Shown here piece after piece: positions 1-8,158 of a DNA stretch of 16,971 bases. The notes below the pieces were generated by a model, which saw only the letters and a list, made by a program, of their open reading frames with translations, was not told the DNA's origin and searched no databases. Positions within the stretch are counted from its first letter, which is position 1. Every line of letters starts with the position of its first letter. The DNA comes from Thermoplasmata archaeon (GTDB lineage: Archaea > Thermoplasmatota > Thermoplasmata > Lutacidiplasmatales > UBA184): NCBI GenBank assembly GCA_030040865.1, contig JASHSX010000151.1, positions 1-16,971 of the forward strand, written 5' to 3'. Both the position numbers and the translations under genes were made by a program.

Positions 1-758
1 TCGGCCGCGGCCACCGTACGCTCGGTGAGCCGGTTCCGCGACTGATGGACCGCGTTCGTCGAGCCGATCGGGGAGAACTCGTCGCATCCGGGGGCGGCCG
101 TGACGGCGAGCGACCGACGAGTGCCGAGCCTCTGGAGGACCTCGACGGTCCGGTGGGCCGACGGACGGTCCGGGACCCCGACCACCTGGTAGGGGACCCG
201 CGCCGGATTGGTGAGCGGACCGAGCCGGTTGAAGATCGTGCGCACGCCCAGCACGCGGCGAGCGTCCACCACCGCGCGGGTGGTCGGGTGGTAGAGCGGC
301 GCATGCAGGAAGGCGAGCCGGAGGGCACGGTAGCTCCTCGCGGCGAGCTCGGGGTCGCGGGTGACAGGAAGTCCCAGGGCCTCCAAGAGGTCGCTCGAGC
401 CGCACGGCCCACGGGCGCTCCGATTCCCGTGCTTCACCACCGGCACGCCGGCGGCGGCCACCAGGAACGCGCTCGCCGTCGAGACGTTGAACGTCGGGTG
501 GAGCGATCCCCCGGTGCCGCACAGATCGATGGGAGCGTCGCCGGCCGGTATCGGGAACGGCCGTGCGCGCCGTCGCATCTCCCGGGCGAACGTCGCGAGC
601 TCCTCGGCCGACTCGGAGCGGCCGGTCAGGGCCGCGAGCAGCGCCACCCGCTCGACCTCGGACGTCCGGGGCGCCAGCAGGGTGTCGAAGGTCGTCCGGG
701 CATCGTGCGTCGAGAGGGTCCGCGGATCGTAGAGCCGCTCGAGCAGCGGAGCGATCAC
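1..758 (-). CDS. trpD: Anthranilate phosphoribosyltransferase, partial (C-terminus beyond window)
   Basis: This enzyme joins anthranilate to PRPP to give N-(5-phosphoribosyl)-anthranilate, the second step of tryptophan synthesis. I translated 252 residues from the GTG at 758, which forms a GTGA overlap with the trpG stop. The frame is open to the left window edge, so about a quarter of the usual ~340 residues is missing. Visible family motifs are the PRPP loop DLCGTGGS (about 78-85), NVSTASAF (91-98), KHGNR (109-113), the GSSDLLEALG stretch (120-129), RTIFNRLGPLTNP (173-185) and the metal-binding GCDE (224-227). The usual GTGGD loop reads GTGGS here, and the usual SSxxGSAD segment reads ARGPCGSSD. 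It is the last visible gene of the aro-trp operon; trpC, trpF, trpB and trpA may follow outside the window. The family call is secure. Confidence 0.93.
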   Translation of the reverse strand, partial: MIAPLLERLYDPRTLSTHDARTTFDTLLAPRTSEVERVALLAALTGRSESAEELATFAREMRRRARPFPIPAGDAPIDLCGTGGSLHPTFNVSTASAFLVAAAGVPVVKHGNRSARGPCGSSDLLEALGLPVTRDPELAARSYRALRLAFLHAPLYHPTTRAVVDARRVLGVRTIFNRLGPLTNPARVPYQVVGVPDRPSAHRTVEVLQRLGTRRSLAVTAAPGCDEFSPIGSTNAVHQSRNRLTERTVAAA

Positions 759-1336
759 CGGCGCACCTCCCGGAGGAAGTTCGCCAGGATCCGGGGACCG
801 GTCGCCGTGAGGTACGACTCCGGGTGGAACTGTACCGATTCGACCGGTCGACGAGCGTGGCGGAGCCCCATGACGATGCCGTCGGCGCCCCGGGCCGAGA
901 CGGTAAGGTCCCGGGGAAGGGAGCGGCCGTCCACCAGCAGCGAGTGGTACCGGGCGCCCAGGATCGGCGACGGGATACCGGCGAAGACGCCGCGCCCGTC
1001 GTGCCGTACGGTCGCGACCTCGCCGTGTACGGGCGTACGCGCCCGCACGACGCTCCCGCCGTAGTGCGCTCCGATGAGCTGATGTCCCAAGCAGACGCCG
1101 AAGAACGGCCGTTCCCGATCCCACCGGTCGAGCAGCTCCGAAGCGAGCCCTGTGATCCGTCGATCGCGAGGATGGCCCGGGCCCGGGGAGAACACGATCC
1201 CGTCGGGGTCCGCCCGGACCACGGCCTGGGCAGACTCCGTGCACCGGACGCACGTCACCTCCGCCCCCCGCGCGGAGAGCGACTGCTGGATGTTGTGGAC
1301 GAACGAGTCCTCGTGATCGATCAGGACGATCCTCAC
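755..1336 (-). CDS. trpG: Anthranilate synthase component II (glutamine amidotransferase)
   Basis: This is the glutaminase subunit that supplies ammonia to TrpE for conversion of chorismate to anthranilate. It is a 193-residue class I glutamine amidotransferase of ordinary length. The nucleophile is Cys82 in GVCLGHQL, the oxyanion strand is SPGPGHP (50-56), and the His/Glu pair is His171 and Glu173 in VQFHPES. The N-terminus IDHEDSF matches the family's DNYDSF. I chose the GTG at 1336 because it gives this N-terminus and overlaps the trpE stop as GTGA. The open frame upstream of 1336 is a shadow of trpE. The sequence alone could also fit PabA (p-aminobenzoate synthesis), and one amidotransferase may serve both roles, but a position between trpE and trpD makes TrpG the natural call. 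Confidence 0.94.
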   Translation of the reverse strand: MRIVLIDHEDSFVHNIQQSLSARGAEVTCVRCTESAQAVVRADPDGIVFSPGPGHPRDRRITGLASELLDRWDRERPFFGVCLGHQLIGAHYGGSVVRARTPVHGEVATVRHDGRGVFAGIPSPILGARYHSLLVDGRSLPRDLTVSARGADGIVMGLRHARRPVESVQFHPESYLTATGPRILANFLREVRR

Positions 1337-2532
1337 GACCGGCCTCCGACGAGGGTCGCCTCGACGCGCGAGAGCTTCGTCAGGGTCTCGGAGAACTCGC
1401 GCGACGCGATCGAGCGGTACACGATCCCGGCGCCGGCGCCGGTGTACAGGCGACGTCCCGCCGCGAATCCCGAGCGGATAGCGAGCGCCCACTGGGCGCG
1501 CTGGCCCGGACGGACGAGACCGACCGCCCCGGCGTACGGCCCGCGCCACGTGCGCTCCTCGCGCCGGAGGAGCTCCGTGGCCCGGATCTTCGGAGCGCCG
1601 CTGACGGTCCCGGCCGGAAATGCCGCGGCGAGCGCATCCCAGGAGCGGGTCCGGGGCGGGAGACGGGCGTCGACCTCGCTCACCAGGTGCTCGAGCGCGG
1701 CGTAACGTTGCCGTCGTTCCGCGACCCGGAGCCGCACGGACCCCGACTCCGCGACCCGACCCAGGTCGTTCCGCGCGAGGTCGACGAGCATCCGATGCTC
1801 GGCCAGCTCCTTGCGGTCGGACGTGAGCGCGACCCGCCCCCGTCGGCCCTGGCCGACGGGGAGGGTCCCGGCGATCGGGTTGATCCGGGCGGACCGTCCG
1901 TCGATCTCGATGACCGACTCGGGGGTGGCGCCTACGAGCTCCCGGTCGCCGAACTTGAGGTAGTAGAGGAACGCGTACCGCTCGGCCCGGCGCAGTCGGC
2001 CGGCCCGCTCCAGGAGGTCGTTCGGCCGGGGCCAGGACCGTCGGTGCGCGAGCACCACCTGGAACGCCTCGCCCGCCGCGATCTCGCCGACCAGCCGCCG
2101 GACGCTCCGTTCGTAGCGCGGGCGCGGCAGCGAGTCGGCGAGGGGTACTCGGGGATCTGCAGGCTCGGGCGAACGGGGACGGACGGGGGGTACGGCGAAC
2201 TGTCGCTCGTGCCCTCGCTCCACGAAGGCGAGCTCTCCGAGCGGGAAGGGGGAGCCCGAAGGGAAGCGGGCGAGCGCCGGTTCCACGAGCCCGACCGCGT
2301 CGAAGCCCAGGTAGCCGATGATCCTCCGGTCCCGGTTCCCCGCGAGGAATCGGTCGGCCTCCGAGGCCAGGCTCGCGTAGTCGGTCGCCGGCGTGACGGG
2401 ACGCACCTCGGCGCGGCCGGCGTACCAGGAGGCTGAGGCGCGACCGGTCGGAGAGCGCGGCGCCGACTCGAAGTAGCCGGCGGTCTCGCTCGATGGCGCC
2501 ACGGCGGCGAACTCGAGCCACGGGTCGGTCAC
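1333..2532 (-). CDS. trpE: Anthranilate synthase component I
   Basis: This chorismate-binding subunit converts chorismate and TrpG-derived ammonia to anthranilate. From the GTG at 2532, which overlaps the lysC stop as GTGA, it is 399 residues, slightly short for the family. Motifs in order are YFES (20-23), which resembles the LLES Trp-feedback motif; INPIAGT (218-223 region), where the Ala is typical of amine-transferring family members rather than isochorismate synthases; KELAEHRMLVDLARNDLGRV (241-260); EHLVSEVDARL (281-291); FPAGTVSGAPKIRATELL (305-322); and the C-terminal TGAGAGIVYRS (364-373). Retention of the LLES-like motif suggests, but does not show, tryptophan feedback inhibition. 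PabB is the main alternative; adjacency to trpG and trpD favours TrpE. Confidence 0.94.
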   Translation of the reverse strand: MTDPWLEFAAVAPSSETAGYFESAPRSPTGRASASWYAGRAEVRPVTPATDYASLASEADRFLAGNRDRRIIGYLGFDAVGLVEPALARFPSGSPFPLGELAFVERGHERQFAVPPVRPRSPEPADPRVPLADSLPRPRYERSVRRLVGEIAAGEAFQVVLAHRRSWPRPNDLLERAGRLRRAERYAFLYYLKFGDRELVGATPESVIEIDGRSARINPIAGTLPVGQGRRGRVALTSDRKELAEHRMLVDLARNDLGRVAESGSVRLRVAERRQRYAALEHLVSEVDARLPPRTRSWDALAAAFPAGTVSGAPKIRATELLRREERTWRGPYAGAVGLVRPGQRAQWALAIRSGFAAGRRLYTGAGAGIVYRSIASREFSETLTKLSRVEATLVGGRS

Positions 2533-3848
2533 GGCGTCCTCCCGTCGACGAGCGCGCGGTGGAGTTCGCGCAGGACGCCGACCCCCCGGGACTCCGGGAC
2601 GGCGAGCGAGAGCGCCCGGGGAGTGGCGCTGAACCCCTCGGCCCTCGCGACCACGCCCGACGGGAGCCGATCGAGGTCGTCGAGGATCCCGTCGCCGATG
2701 GCGGTGACCAGCGCGACGCGGAACGGACCCTCGACCATCGCCGCAGCCTCGCGGGTCACCGGAGCGAGGGCCCGGAGGCCGGTGAGCACCTCCCGGGGCT
2801 CGAGCACGAGGCAGAGAAGGGCGGACGAGGTGTACAGCTGGACGAGATTGACGCGGGCGTCCGCGAGCCGGCGCGACACCTCGGCCACGATCCCGGGTCG
2901 CTGACGTCCTCCGGCCACCCGCAGGCGAACGAGGCGCAGCGGTCGGAGCAACGTCAAGGCACGGTTCCGGCGCTCCGGTCGGCCCGGCGAGATCGTCGTG
3001 ACGACCCGGGGATCCTCGAGAGAGCGCACCCGAAGGACCACGCCGGTCGCCCGGGCCGGTTCGATCGTGAGCGGGTGGAGCACCCGCGCCCCGAACTGCG
3101 CCATCTCCTCCGCCTCCTCGTACGAGAGCTCCGCGATCGGCCGGGCCTCGGGTACCTCGCGCGGATCCGCCGAGAGCACGGCGACGTGGCGCTTCACCAG
3201 CTCGACGCGGGAAGCCCCGAGAAGGGCGCCGATGCCCGCGGCGGCATAGTCCGAACCCCCACGACCGAGCGTCGCGACCCGGCCCTCGAGGCTCCGGCCG
3301 AAGTATCCGGTGACGACCGGGATCTCGCCGCGCCGCAGGATCCGGCCCAGTCCCGTCCGTACCGGACCGCGCGAGCGCTCGAACAGGATGCAGGAGGCCC
3401 CGTACGAGTTGTCGGTGATCAGCCCCAAATGGTCCGCCTCCACCGGGCACGCGGGGAGTCCCTCGCCCCGAAGCACGTCCGCGAGCCAGTGGACGGCCAG
3501 CCGCTCACCCTGGCTCAGCAGGCGGTCCGAGAACGGTCCGTCGATCCGCGGCGTGCGCTCGAGCATCTCGAGGAGCCTCGCGAGCCGTTCGAGCTGACGG
3601 CGCCCTGCCGGAGGCAGGCGGGGGTGCCGCTGTCGGATCTCGGCGAGGGCCCGCCGGTGCCGCGCCGACGAGCGCGGATGGCGCAGCGCGTCCGCGAGCA
3701 GGTCGGTGACCCGTTCGCGCGCGCTCGCGACGACGACGACCGGCGCCCGCTCCATCCGAGCCGTCTTCAAGTCGGCGACCACCCGGGCCGGATCCTCGAG
3801 GGCGGCCCCCCCGAACTTGAGGACGATCGGGGCTCGGAGAGACCCCAT
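2529..3848 (-). CDS. lysC: Aspartokinase with C-terminal ACT domains
   Basis: This enzyme phosphorylates L-aspartate, the first step towards aspartate semialdehyde, which feeds Lys/Thr/Met synthesis and, here, ADH synthase. It is 439 residues from the ATG at 3848. The kinase domain shows KFGG (11-14), SQGERLA (112-118), LITDNSYG (143-150), GRGGSDYAAA (195-204), SADPREVPEA (226-235), LSYEEAEEMAQFGARVLHP (241-259) and TIEPA. Two ACT-type regulatory domains seem to fill about 295-435. The loop that normally reads WTDVxGVYT before the ADP motif is replaced by VKRHVAVLS (218-226), so the usual Thr-Asp and Tyr around the nucleotide are absent, and KFGGTS reads KFGGAA. Only 8 nt separate it from asd, and no clear Shine-Dalgarno is seen. 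The family assignment is firm; full activity is likely but not assured. Confidence 0.88.
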   Translation of the reverse strand: MGSLRAPIVLKFGGAALEDPARVVADLKTARMERAPVVVVASARERVTDLLADALRHPRSSARHRRALAEIRQRHPRLPPAGRRQLERLARLLEMLERTPRIDGPFSDRLLSQGERLAVHWLADVLRGEGLPACPVEADHLGLITDNSYGASCILFERSRGPVRTGLGRILRRGEIPVVTGYFGRSLEGRVATLGRGGSDYAAAGIGALLGASRVELVKRHVAVLSADPREVPEARPIAELSYEEAEEMAQFGARVLHPLTIEPARATGVVLRVRSLEDPRVVTTISPGRPERRNRALTLLRPLRLVRLRVAGGRQRPGIVAEVSRRLADARVNLVQLYTSSALLCLVLEPREVLTGLRALAPVTREAAAMVEGPFRVALVTAIGDGILDDLDRLPSGVVARAEGFSATPRALSLAVPESRGVGVLRELHRALVDGRTP

Positions 3849-3856
3849 GGCTCGGC

Positions 3857-4930
3857 CTACTCCCGCCGGTCCCGCAAGAGGCCGCGGGACCGGGCCAGTT
3901 CGGCGTTCAGCACGGAGCCGCCGGCCGCCCCGCGCACGGCGTTGTTCGAGAGGACGAAGAACCGAAGGTACGGGGGTTCCCATCGGATCCGGCCGACGAC
4001 GGCGGCCATCCCCCGGGCGCGCGCGGGCGTGCCGGCCCATCGGTCCCGGATCGGCTGCGGGCGGTCGTGCTCCCGACGCACGAGGACCGGTACGTCGGGC
4101 GCGGTCGGCAGCCCGAGCTCTCGAAGGGGTCGGAACGACGCCCACGCGCCCTCGAGGGACCGTCGCGACGGTCGCCGTCGGGCCTCCACCGTGACCGCCT
4201 CGAGGTGCCCCTCCCGGGTCGCGACCCGGGCGCAGTGGGCCAGGAACGAGAACGGCGCCGGCCGGAGCCGGTCTCCGATTCGGCTGCCGAGGATCCGTCG
4301 CGACTCGCGGTCGAGCTTCTCCTCCTCGTCCCGGATGAACGGCACCACGTTGTCGGTGATCGCGAGCGAGGGGACACCGGGGTAGCCGGCGCCCGAGATC
4401 GACTGGTAGGTCGTCACGTGGACCGTCCGGGGCGCGAGCAGGGGCACCAGCGGAGCGAGCGCAAGGACGAGACCGGTCGCGGAACAGTTCGGGTTCGCGA
4501 CGAGCACGGCGGACCTTCGGCGACGTCGCCGGGCGAGCTCGAGATGATCGGAATTGACTTCGGGCACCAGCAGCGGGACGTCGGGGTCCAGCCGGTGGTC
4601 GGCGGCGTTGGAGAACACCGAGATCCCTCGGCGGAGCAGCAGCGACTCGAACGGGCCCGCGGTCCCGGACGGCAACGCCGAGAACGCTAGCCGTACTTTC
4701 GCCCGCGCGAGCGTCGCCGCCGTCGCCCGGACGAGACGCGTCCTCTCGAGGACCTCGGGCACCGGCTCGCTCAACTGCCAGACATCGCCGAGCCGCTGTC
4801 CGGTGGTCCGCTCCCCCGCGGAGAGGATCACCGGGTCGAAGTACGGGTGATCCGCGAGGAGACGGGCGAAGTGCTGCCCGACGTAGCCTCCGGCGCCCAG
4901 GATCGCCGCCGGTATCCGGCGCTCGCTCAC
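3857..4930 (-). CDS. asd: Aspartate-semialdehyde dehydrogenase (archaeal/fungal type)
   Basis: This enzyme reduces aspartyl phosphate with NADPH to L-aspartate 4-semialdehyde. It is 357 residues from the GTG at 4930, which overlaps the aroC stop as GTGA. Features are the dinucleotide-binding LGAGGYVGQHF (11-21), FSALPSG (83-89), SNAADHR (107-113), the catalytic Cys149 in VANPNCSATG, TYQSISGAGYPG (174-185), the DEEEKLDRESRRILG stretch (201-215), the likely catalytic His242 in EGHLEAV, and LSNNAVRGAAGG near the C-terminus. The YQSISGAG and EEEK motifs mark the archaeal/fungal branch. In this archaeal pathway its product is used directly by the ADH synthase encoded at the front of the same operon, which explains its presence among aro genes. 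The stop is TAG. Confidence 0.94.
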   Translation of the reverse strand: MSERRIPAAILGAGGYVGQHFARLLADHPYFDPVILSAGERTTGQRLGDVWQLSEPVPEVLERTRLVRATAATLARAKVRLAFSALPSGTAGPFESLLLRRGISVFSNAADHRLDPDVPLLVPEVNSDHLELARRRRRRSAVLVANPNCSATGLVLALAPLVPLLAPRTVHVTTYQSISGAGYPGVPSLAITDNVVPFIRDEEEKLDRESRRILGSRIGDRLRPAPFSFLAHCARVATREGHLEAVTVEARRRPSRRSLEGAWASFRPLRELGLPTAPDVPVLVRREHDRPQPIRDRWAGTPARARGMAAVVGRIRWEPPYLRFFVLSNNAVRGAAGGSVLNAELARSRGLLRDRRE

Positions 4931-6009
4931 GGGACGTATCCTCCTCGCAGCGCGAGATCGGCGACGGCCACGAGCGCGACCGACTCGAGCACCACCACCG
5001 CTCGCGGGACGATGCACGGGTCGTGGCGCCCGGTCACCCCGAGCGTCGCGGGGCCGTGGGTCGCGAGATCGACCGTCTGCTGGGTCCGCGCGATCGAGGA
5101 GGTCGGCTTGACGGCGACGCGAACGACCACGGGCATCCCGTTCGCGAGGCCGCCCAGGATCCCCCCGGCGTGGTTGGTCGTCGTGCGAACCCGCGGACCG
5201 TCCCAGACGAACGGATCGTTGTGCGTGCTCCCCCGCATCCGGGCCGCCGCGAAACCGGCCCCGAACTCCACGGCCTTCACCGCCGGCACTGAGAACGCGA
5301 GGTGGGCGATCGAGCTCTCGATCGAATCGAAGAACGGCTCACCGAGGCCGACCGGCAACCCGGTCATCCGCACCTCCACGATTCCGCCCAGGCTGTCCCC
5401 GTCCCGGCGGGCGGCCGCGATCGCGGATTCCATCCGGACAGCGGCTTCCTCGTCCGGGGTCCCGACCTCGTTGAGCGCGGAGCGCTGCCGGACGTCCCGG
5501 AGTTCCGTAGCCTCCGGGACCGACGCGTCCACGTCGCCGATCGAACGGGTGAACGCCACGGCGTCGATCCCGACCGGGGCGAGCAGTTGCCGCGCGACGG
5601 ATCCGGCAATGACGAGACCGACCGTCATCCGACCGGAAAAGATTCCGCCGCCCGAGAGATCGGCCTCCGGACCGTACCGTACACGCGCCGGATAGTCGGC
5701 GTGCCCGGGTCTCGGCGTGTCCCGCATCCGGTCGTACGGCTCGCGCCGCACGTCCTCGTTGGCCACGTGGGCCCGGAATCGCCCTCCGTCACCGCGGCCG
5801 TCCCGAAGGCCGCCGTCGATCACCAGATGATCCTCTTCCTGGCGGCGGGTCGCGAGACGGCGACCGACCGGCCGCCGTCGGTCGAGGGCGGTCTGGATCG
5901 CCGACGGATCGATCGGGGTGCCCGCGGGGATCCCGTCGATCTCGATGCCGACCTCGGGCCCGTGGCTGCTGCCGAAGATCGTGATGCGGAACCGCTCGCC
6001 GAACGCCAT
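4927..6009 (-). CDS. aroC: Chorismate synthase
   Basis: Chorismate synthase eliminates phosphate from EPSP with a reduced flavin cofactor to give chorismate. It is 360 residues from the ATG at 6009, which shares one base with the aroA stop (TGATG). A GTG lies directly before this ATG and would create the GTGA overlap seen at many other junctions here, so the true start could be one codon earlier. Motifs are FGSSHG (12-17, where most members have GESHG), DRRRPVGRR, TRRQEEDHLVI, the RPGHADYPARVRYG stretch, SGGGIFSGRMT (most members have GGGRxSGRET) and THNDPF. The FSGRMT form resembles a subgroup I associate with Clostridia-like AroC proteins; this is a recollection, not a search. Length and overall motif order are normal. 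Confidence 0.93.
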   Translation of the reverse strand: MAFGERFRITIFGSSHGPEVGIEIDGIPAGTPIDPSAIQTALDRRRPVGRRLATRRQEEDHLVIDGGLRDGRGDGGRFRAHVANEDVRREPYDRMRDTPRPGHADYPARVRYGPEADLSGGGIFSGRMTVGLVIAGSVARQLLAPVGIDAVAFTRSIGDVDASVPEATELRDVRQRSALNEVGTPDEEAAVRMESAIAAARRDGDSLGGIVEVRMTGLPVGLGEPFFDSIESSIAHLAFSVPAVKAVEFGAGFAAARMRGSTHNDPFVWDGPRVRTTTNHAGGILGGLANGMPVVVRVAVKPTSSIARTQQTVDLATHGPATLGVTGRHDPCIVPRAVVVLESVALVAVADLALRGGYVP

Positions 6010-7286
6010 CACGGTCCCGTGGCCTCCTCCGAGATTTTTTCGAGAGCCGCGAAGAACCCCGGGAACGACTTCGCCACCGCCTCGGCGTTCGCGATGCGGG
6101 AGGTACCGGACCCCCGGAGTGCTCCCACGGCGGCGCTCATCACCATCCGGTGGTCGGTCTCTCCCGCCAGCGCGAGCGGCCGGACCCGCCCCGTTCCCTC
6201 GATGTCGAGGCCGCCGGGGACCTCCCGCACACGCGCCCCGAGGGCCGTCGCGAGCCGCCGGGTCCCGCCGCGGCGGTCCGACTCCTTGAGCGCGACATGC
6301 GGCGCACCTCGAAGTCGGCTCCGTCCCCGGGTGACCGCGGCGACGACCCCGACGAGCGGATACAGGTCGGGCGACCGCGTGAGGTCCGCCGTGAACGGGC
6401 GCAAGCGGCCTCCGTCGACGCGTACCGCGTCCGTCGACCGTTGGACCCGGGCGCCCGCTCGACGAAGGAGCGGCAGGATCGCCAGGTCGGCCTGCGGCCA
6501 CTCGAGGCCGGCGCGATCGACCCGGACCGAGCCTCCGGTGACGGCCGCGGCGGCCCAGAAGTACGCGGCGGAAGACGCGTCCCCCGGGACTTGGAATCGG
6601 GTTCCCGAGTACGACTGGCGACCGGGGACGCGGAGGGTGCGTCGGTCCCCCCGCACGGTCACGCCCTGGGCCCGGAGCACCGCCCGGGTCGCATCGAGGT
6701 ACGGTTCGGAGACGATCGGGCCGGAAAGGTCGATCCGGGAGTTGTGAGGAACGGTGGGGAGGGCGAGGAGGAGGGCCGAAGCGAACTGCGAGCTCTCGGA
6801 AGCGTCCAGTCGGAGGTGCCCGCCGTCGATGGGCCCACGGATCCTGAGGGGCAGGCTCCGGCGCACGGAGGGGGTCGAGCAGTTCGCCCCGAGGGATCGA
6901 AGCGCCCCGAGGAGAGGAGCGAGCGGCCGCTCGCTCAAGCGGGGGGAACCGGTGATCTCGAACTCGTCCGCAGAGAGAGCGGCGAGGGCCGACACGAACC
7001 GTAGCGTCGTGCCGGACTCGCTACAGTCGATCTGCCGTCGGCGAGGCCGCCGCGATCGGGCCCCCGGTTCGATGCGCCAGACGTCCCGCTCTCGGCGAAC
7101 CGGGGTGCCGAGCGTCCCGATCGCCCGGGCCGTAGCCCGAGTATCGTCCGCCTCGAGCGGGTGCTCGACCGTGAACGGTCTCCGCGCGAGGTGCCCGACC
7201 ACGAGCGCTCGGTGGGTGTAGCTCTTCGACGGGGGAGCGACGACGGTCCCCGACGCCACCGCGGGCCGGACCCGGGCCACGCTCAC
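6009..7286 (-). CDS. aroA: 3-phosphoshikimate 1-carboxyvinyltransferase (EPSP synthase)
   Basis: This enzyme transfers the enolpyruvyl group of PEP to shikimate 3-phosphate. It is 425 residues, the usual size, from the GTG at 7286, which overlaps the aroK stop as GTGA. The N-terminal APPSKSYTHRALVVGHLA (18-35) holds the substrate-binding Lys-Ser pair in its archaeal form. Other motifs are CSESGTTLRF (the family's GT loop with its Gly retained), RLSERPLAPLLGALRSLGA, SSQFASALLLALPT, SEPYLDAT, a PDLYPL segment carrying the catalytic Asp region, KESDRRGGTRRL, TDHRMVMSAAVGAL and KSFPGFF near the C-terminus. The long open frame continuing upstream of 7286 lies over the shikimate kinase gene and is out-of-frame shadow. 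Confidence is high. Confidence 0.94.
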   Translation of the reverse strand: MSVARVRPAVASGTVVAPPSKSYTHRALVVGHLARRPFTVEHPLEADDTRATARAIGTLGTPVRRERDVWRIEPGARSRRPRRRQIDCSESGTTLRFVSALAALSADEFEITGSPRLSERPLAPLLGALRSLGANCSTPSVRRSLPLRIRGPIDGGHLRLDASESSQFASALLLALPTVPHNSRIDLSGPIVSEPYLDATRAVLRAQGVTVRGDRRTLRVPGRQSYSGTRFQVPGDASSAAYFWAAAAVTGGSVRVDRAGLEWPQADLAILPLLRRAGARVQRSTDAVRVDGGRLRPFTADLTRSPDLYPLVGVVAAVTRGRSRLRGAPHVALKESDRRGGTRRLATALGARVREVPGGLDIEGTGRVRPLALAGETDHRMVMSAAVGALRGSGTSRIANAEAVAKSFPGFFAALEKISEEATGP

Positions 7287-8158
7287 GGTGAGCCTCCGGA
7301 CGCGGCAAAGATCGCCGGGAGCCCGACGGTGCGGGTCTCGCCGAGGGATCGAGGAAACGCCGCGAGCACGTCGTCGGCTCGGTCGGCCTCGCATACGGCA
7401 GCGAGCACCGGACCGAGGCCGCTCACTCCGGATCCGAGCGCCCCCCGCCGAAGGGCCTCTTCGCGGAGGGGCGCGTAGGAGTACCCCATCGTCCGTTCGA
7501 CAAGCTCGGTGTTCGCCGACATCGCCGCCCACCAGTCTCCGGCGATCGACCGGTCGGCGGCACGTCGGCCCGCGTCGGCCTCCCGCTCGAACGCCTCCTG
7601 CCAGGTCGGCGACGGCGCGTGCTTGCGGGCGGGGATGAGCAGCGCGACCTTCCACCGAGGATCGGACGGACCTTGGCGCACCACGGTCCCCGACCGGTTG
7701 TCGGTCACGCAGAACCCGGGAGTCACGCTCGCGAGCGCGTCGTCCATCGCGCCGGTGGCGCTCACTCCCGCCGTTCGTCCGGCCCCGGCCGCGATCCGAG
7801 CGATCTCCACGGCGGGCGGTTCCTTCCCCGCCGCGCGCGCGGTCGCCCAGGCCGTCGCGGTCGCGACCGCGCTCGAGCTCTTGAGGCCCCGCGCGGGCGG
7901 GATCTCCGAGCGCAGGGTCACGTCCGCCGACCACGGGCCCCCCTCGGCGTACCGATCGATCGCGAGCCGCAGTGCCTCCCGAACGACCGGCGTCCCCGCC
8001 CCCCGTGAGAACGCGAGGACGGGCTCCGCTCCGGCTTGAGCGCGTCGCAGAACGACCCGAGCCCGCACGCCGAGATCGATCCCGAGGGCGCAGCCGATCC
8101 CGGTCGGGATCGCGTTCACGATGGTGATCGCGGCCGTGGAACGGGCCGAGCCGATCAT
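7283..8158 (-). CDS. aroK: Shikimate kinase, archaeal GHMP-kinase type
   Basis: This enzyme phosphorylates shikimate with ATP. It belongs to the GHMP kinase superfamily and is unrelated to the P-loop bacterial AroK/AroL. It is 291 residues from the ATG at 8158, which overlaps the aroDE stop as ATGA. The ATP-binding motif is IPPARGLKSSSAVATA (87-102), matching the archaeal shikimate kinase signature, and the C-terminal glycine-rich motif GSGVSGLGPV appears near residue 255. The N-terminus (NAIPTGIGCALGIDL) also fits the family. Homoserine kinase and mevalonate kinase are other GHMP members, but the KSSSA form and a place between aroDE and aroA make shikimate the substrate. This is one of the main archaeal markers in the window. 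Confidence 0.93.
   Translation of the reverse strand: MIGSARSTAAITIVNAIPTGIGCALGIDLGVRARVVLRRAQAGAEPVLAFSRGAGTPVVREALRLAIDRYAEGGPWSADVTLRSEIPPARGLKSSSAVATATAWATARAAGKEPPAVEIARIAAGAGRTAGVSATGAMDDALASVTPGFCVTDNRSGTVVRQGPSDPRWKVALLIPARKHAPSPTWQEAFEREADAGRRAADRSIAGDWWAAMSANTELVERTMGYSYAPLREEALRRGALGSGVSGLGPVLAAVCEADRADDVLAAFPRSLGETRTVGLPAIFAASGGSP

Noticed and set aside
1337..2521. In-frame upstream extension of trpG (open frame to 2521)
   Set aside because: The extension is antisense-free but out-of-frame shadow of trpE; the GTG at 1336 gives the family N-terminus and a GTGA junction.
2533..3450. In-frame upstream extension of trpE over lysC
   Set aside because: It is the +1-type shadow of aspartokinase with no TrpE similarity; conserved TrpE sequence begins just after the GTG at 2532.
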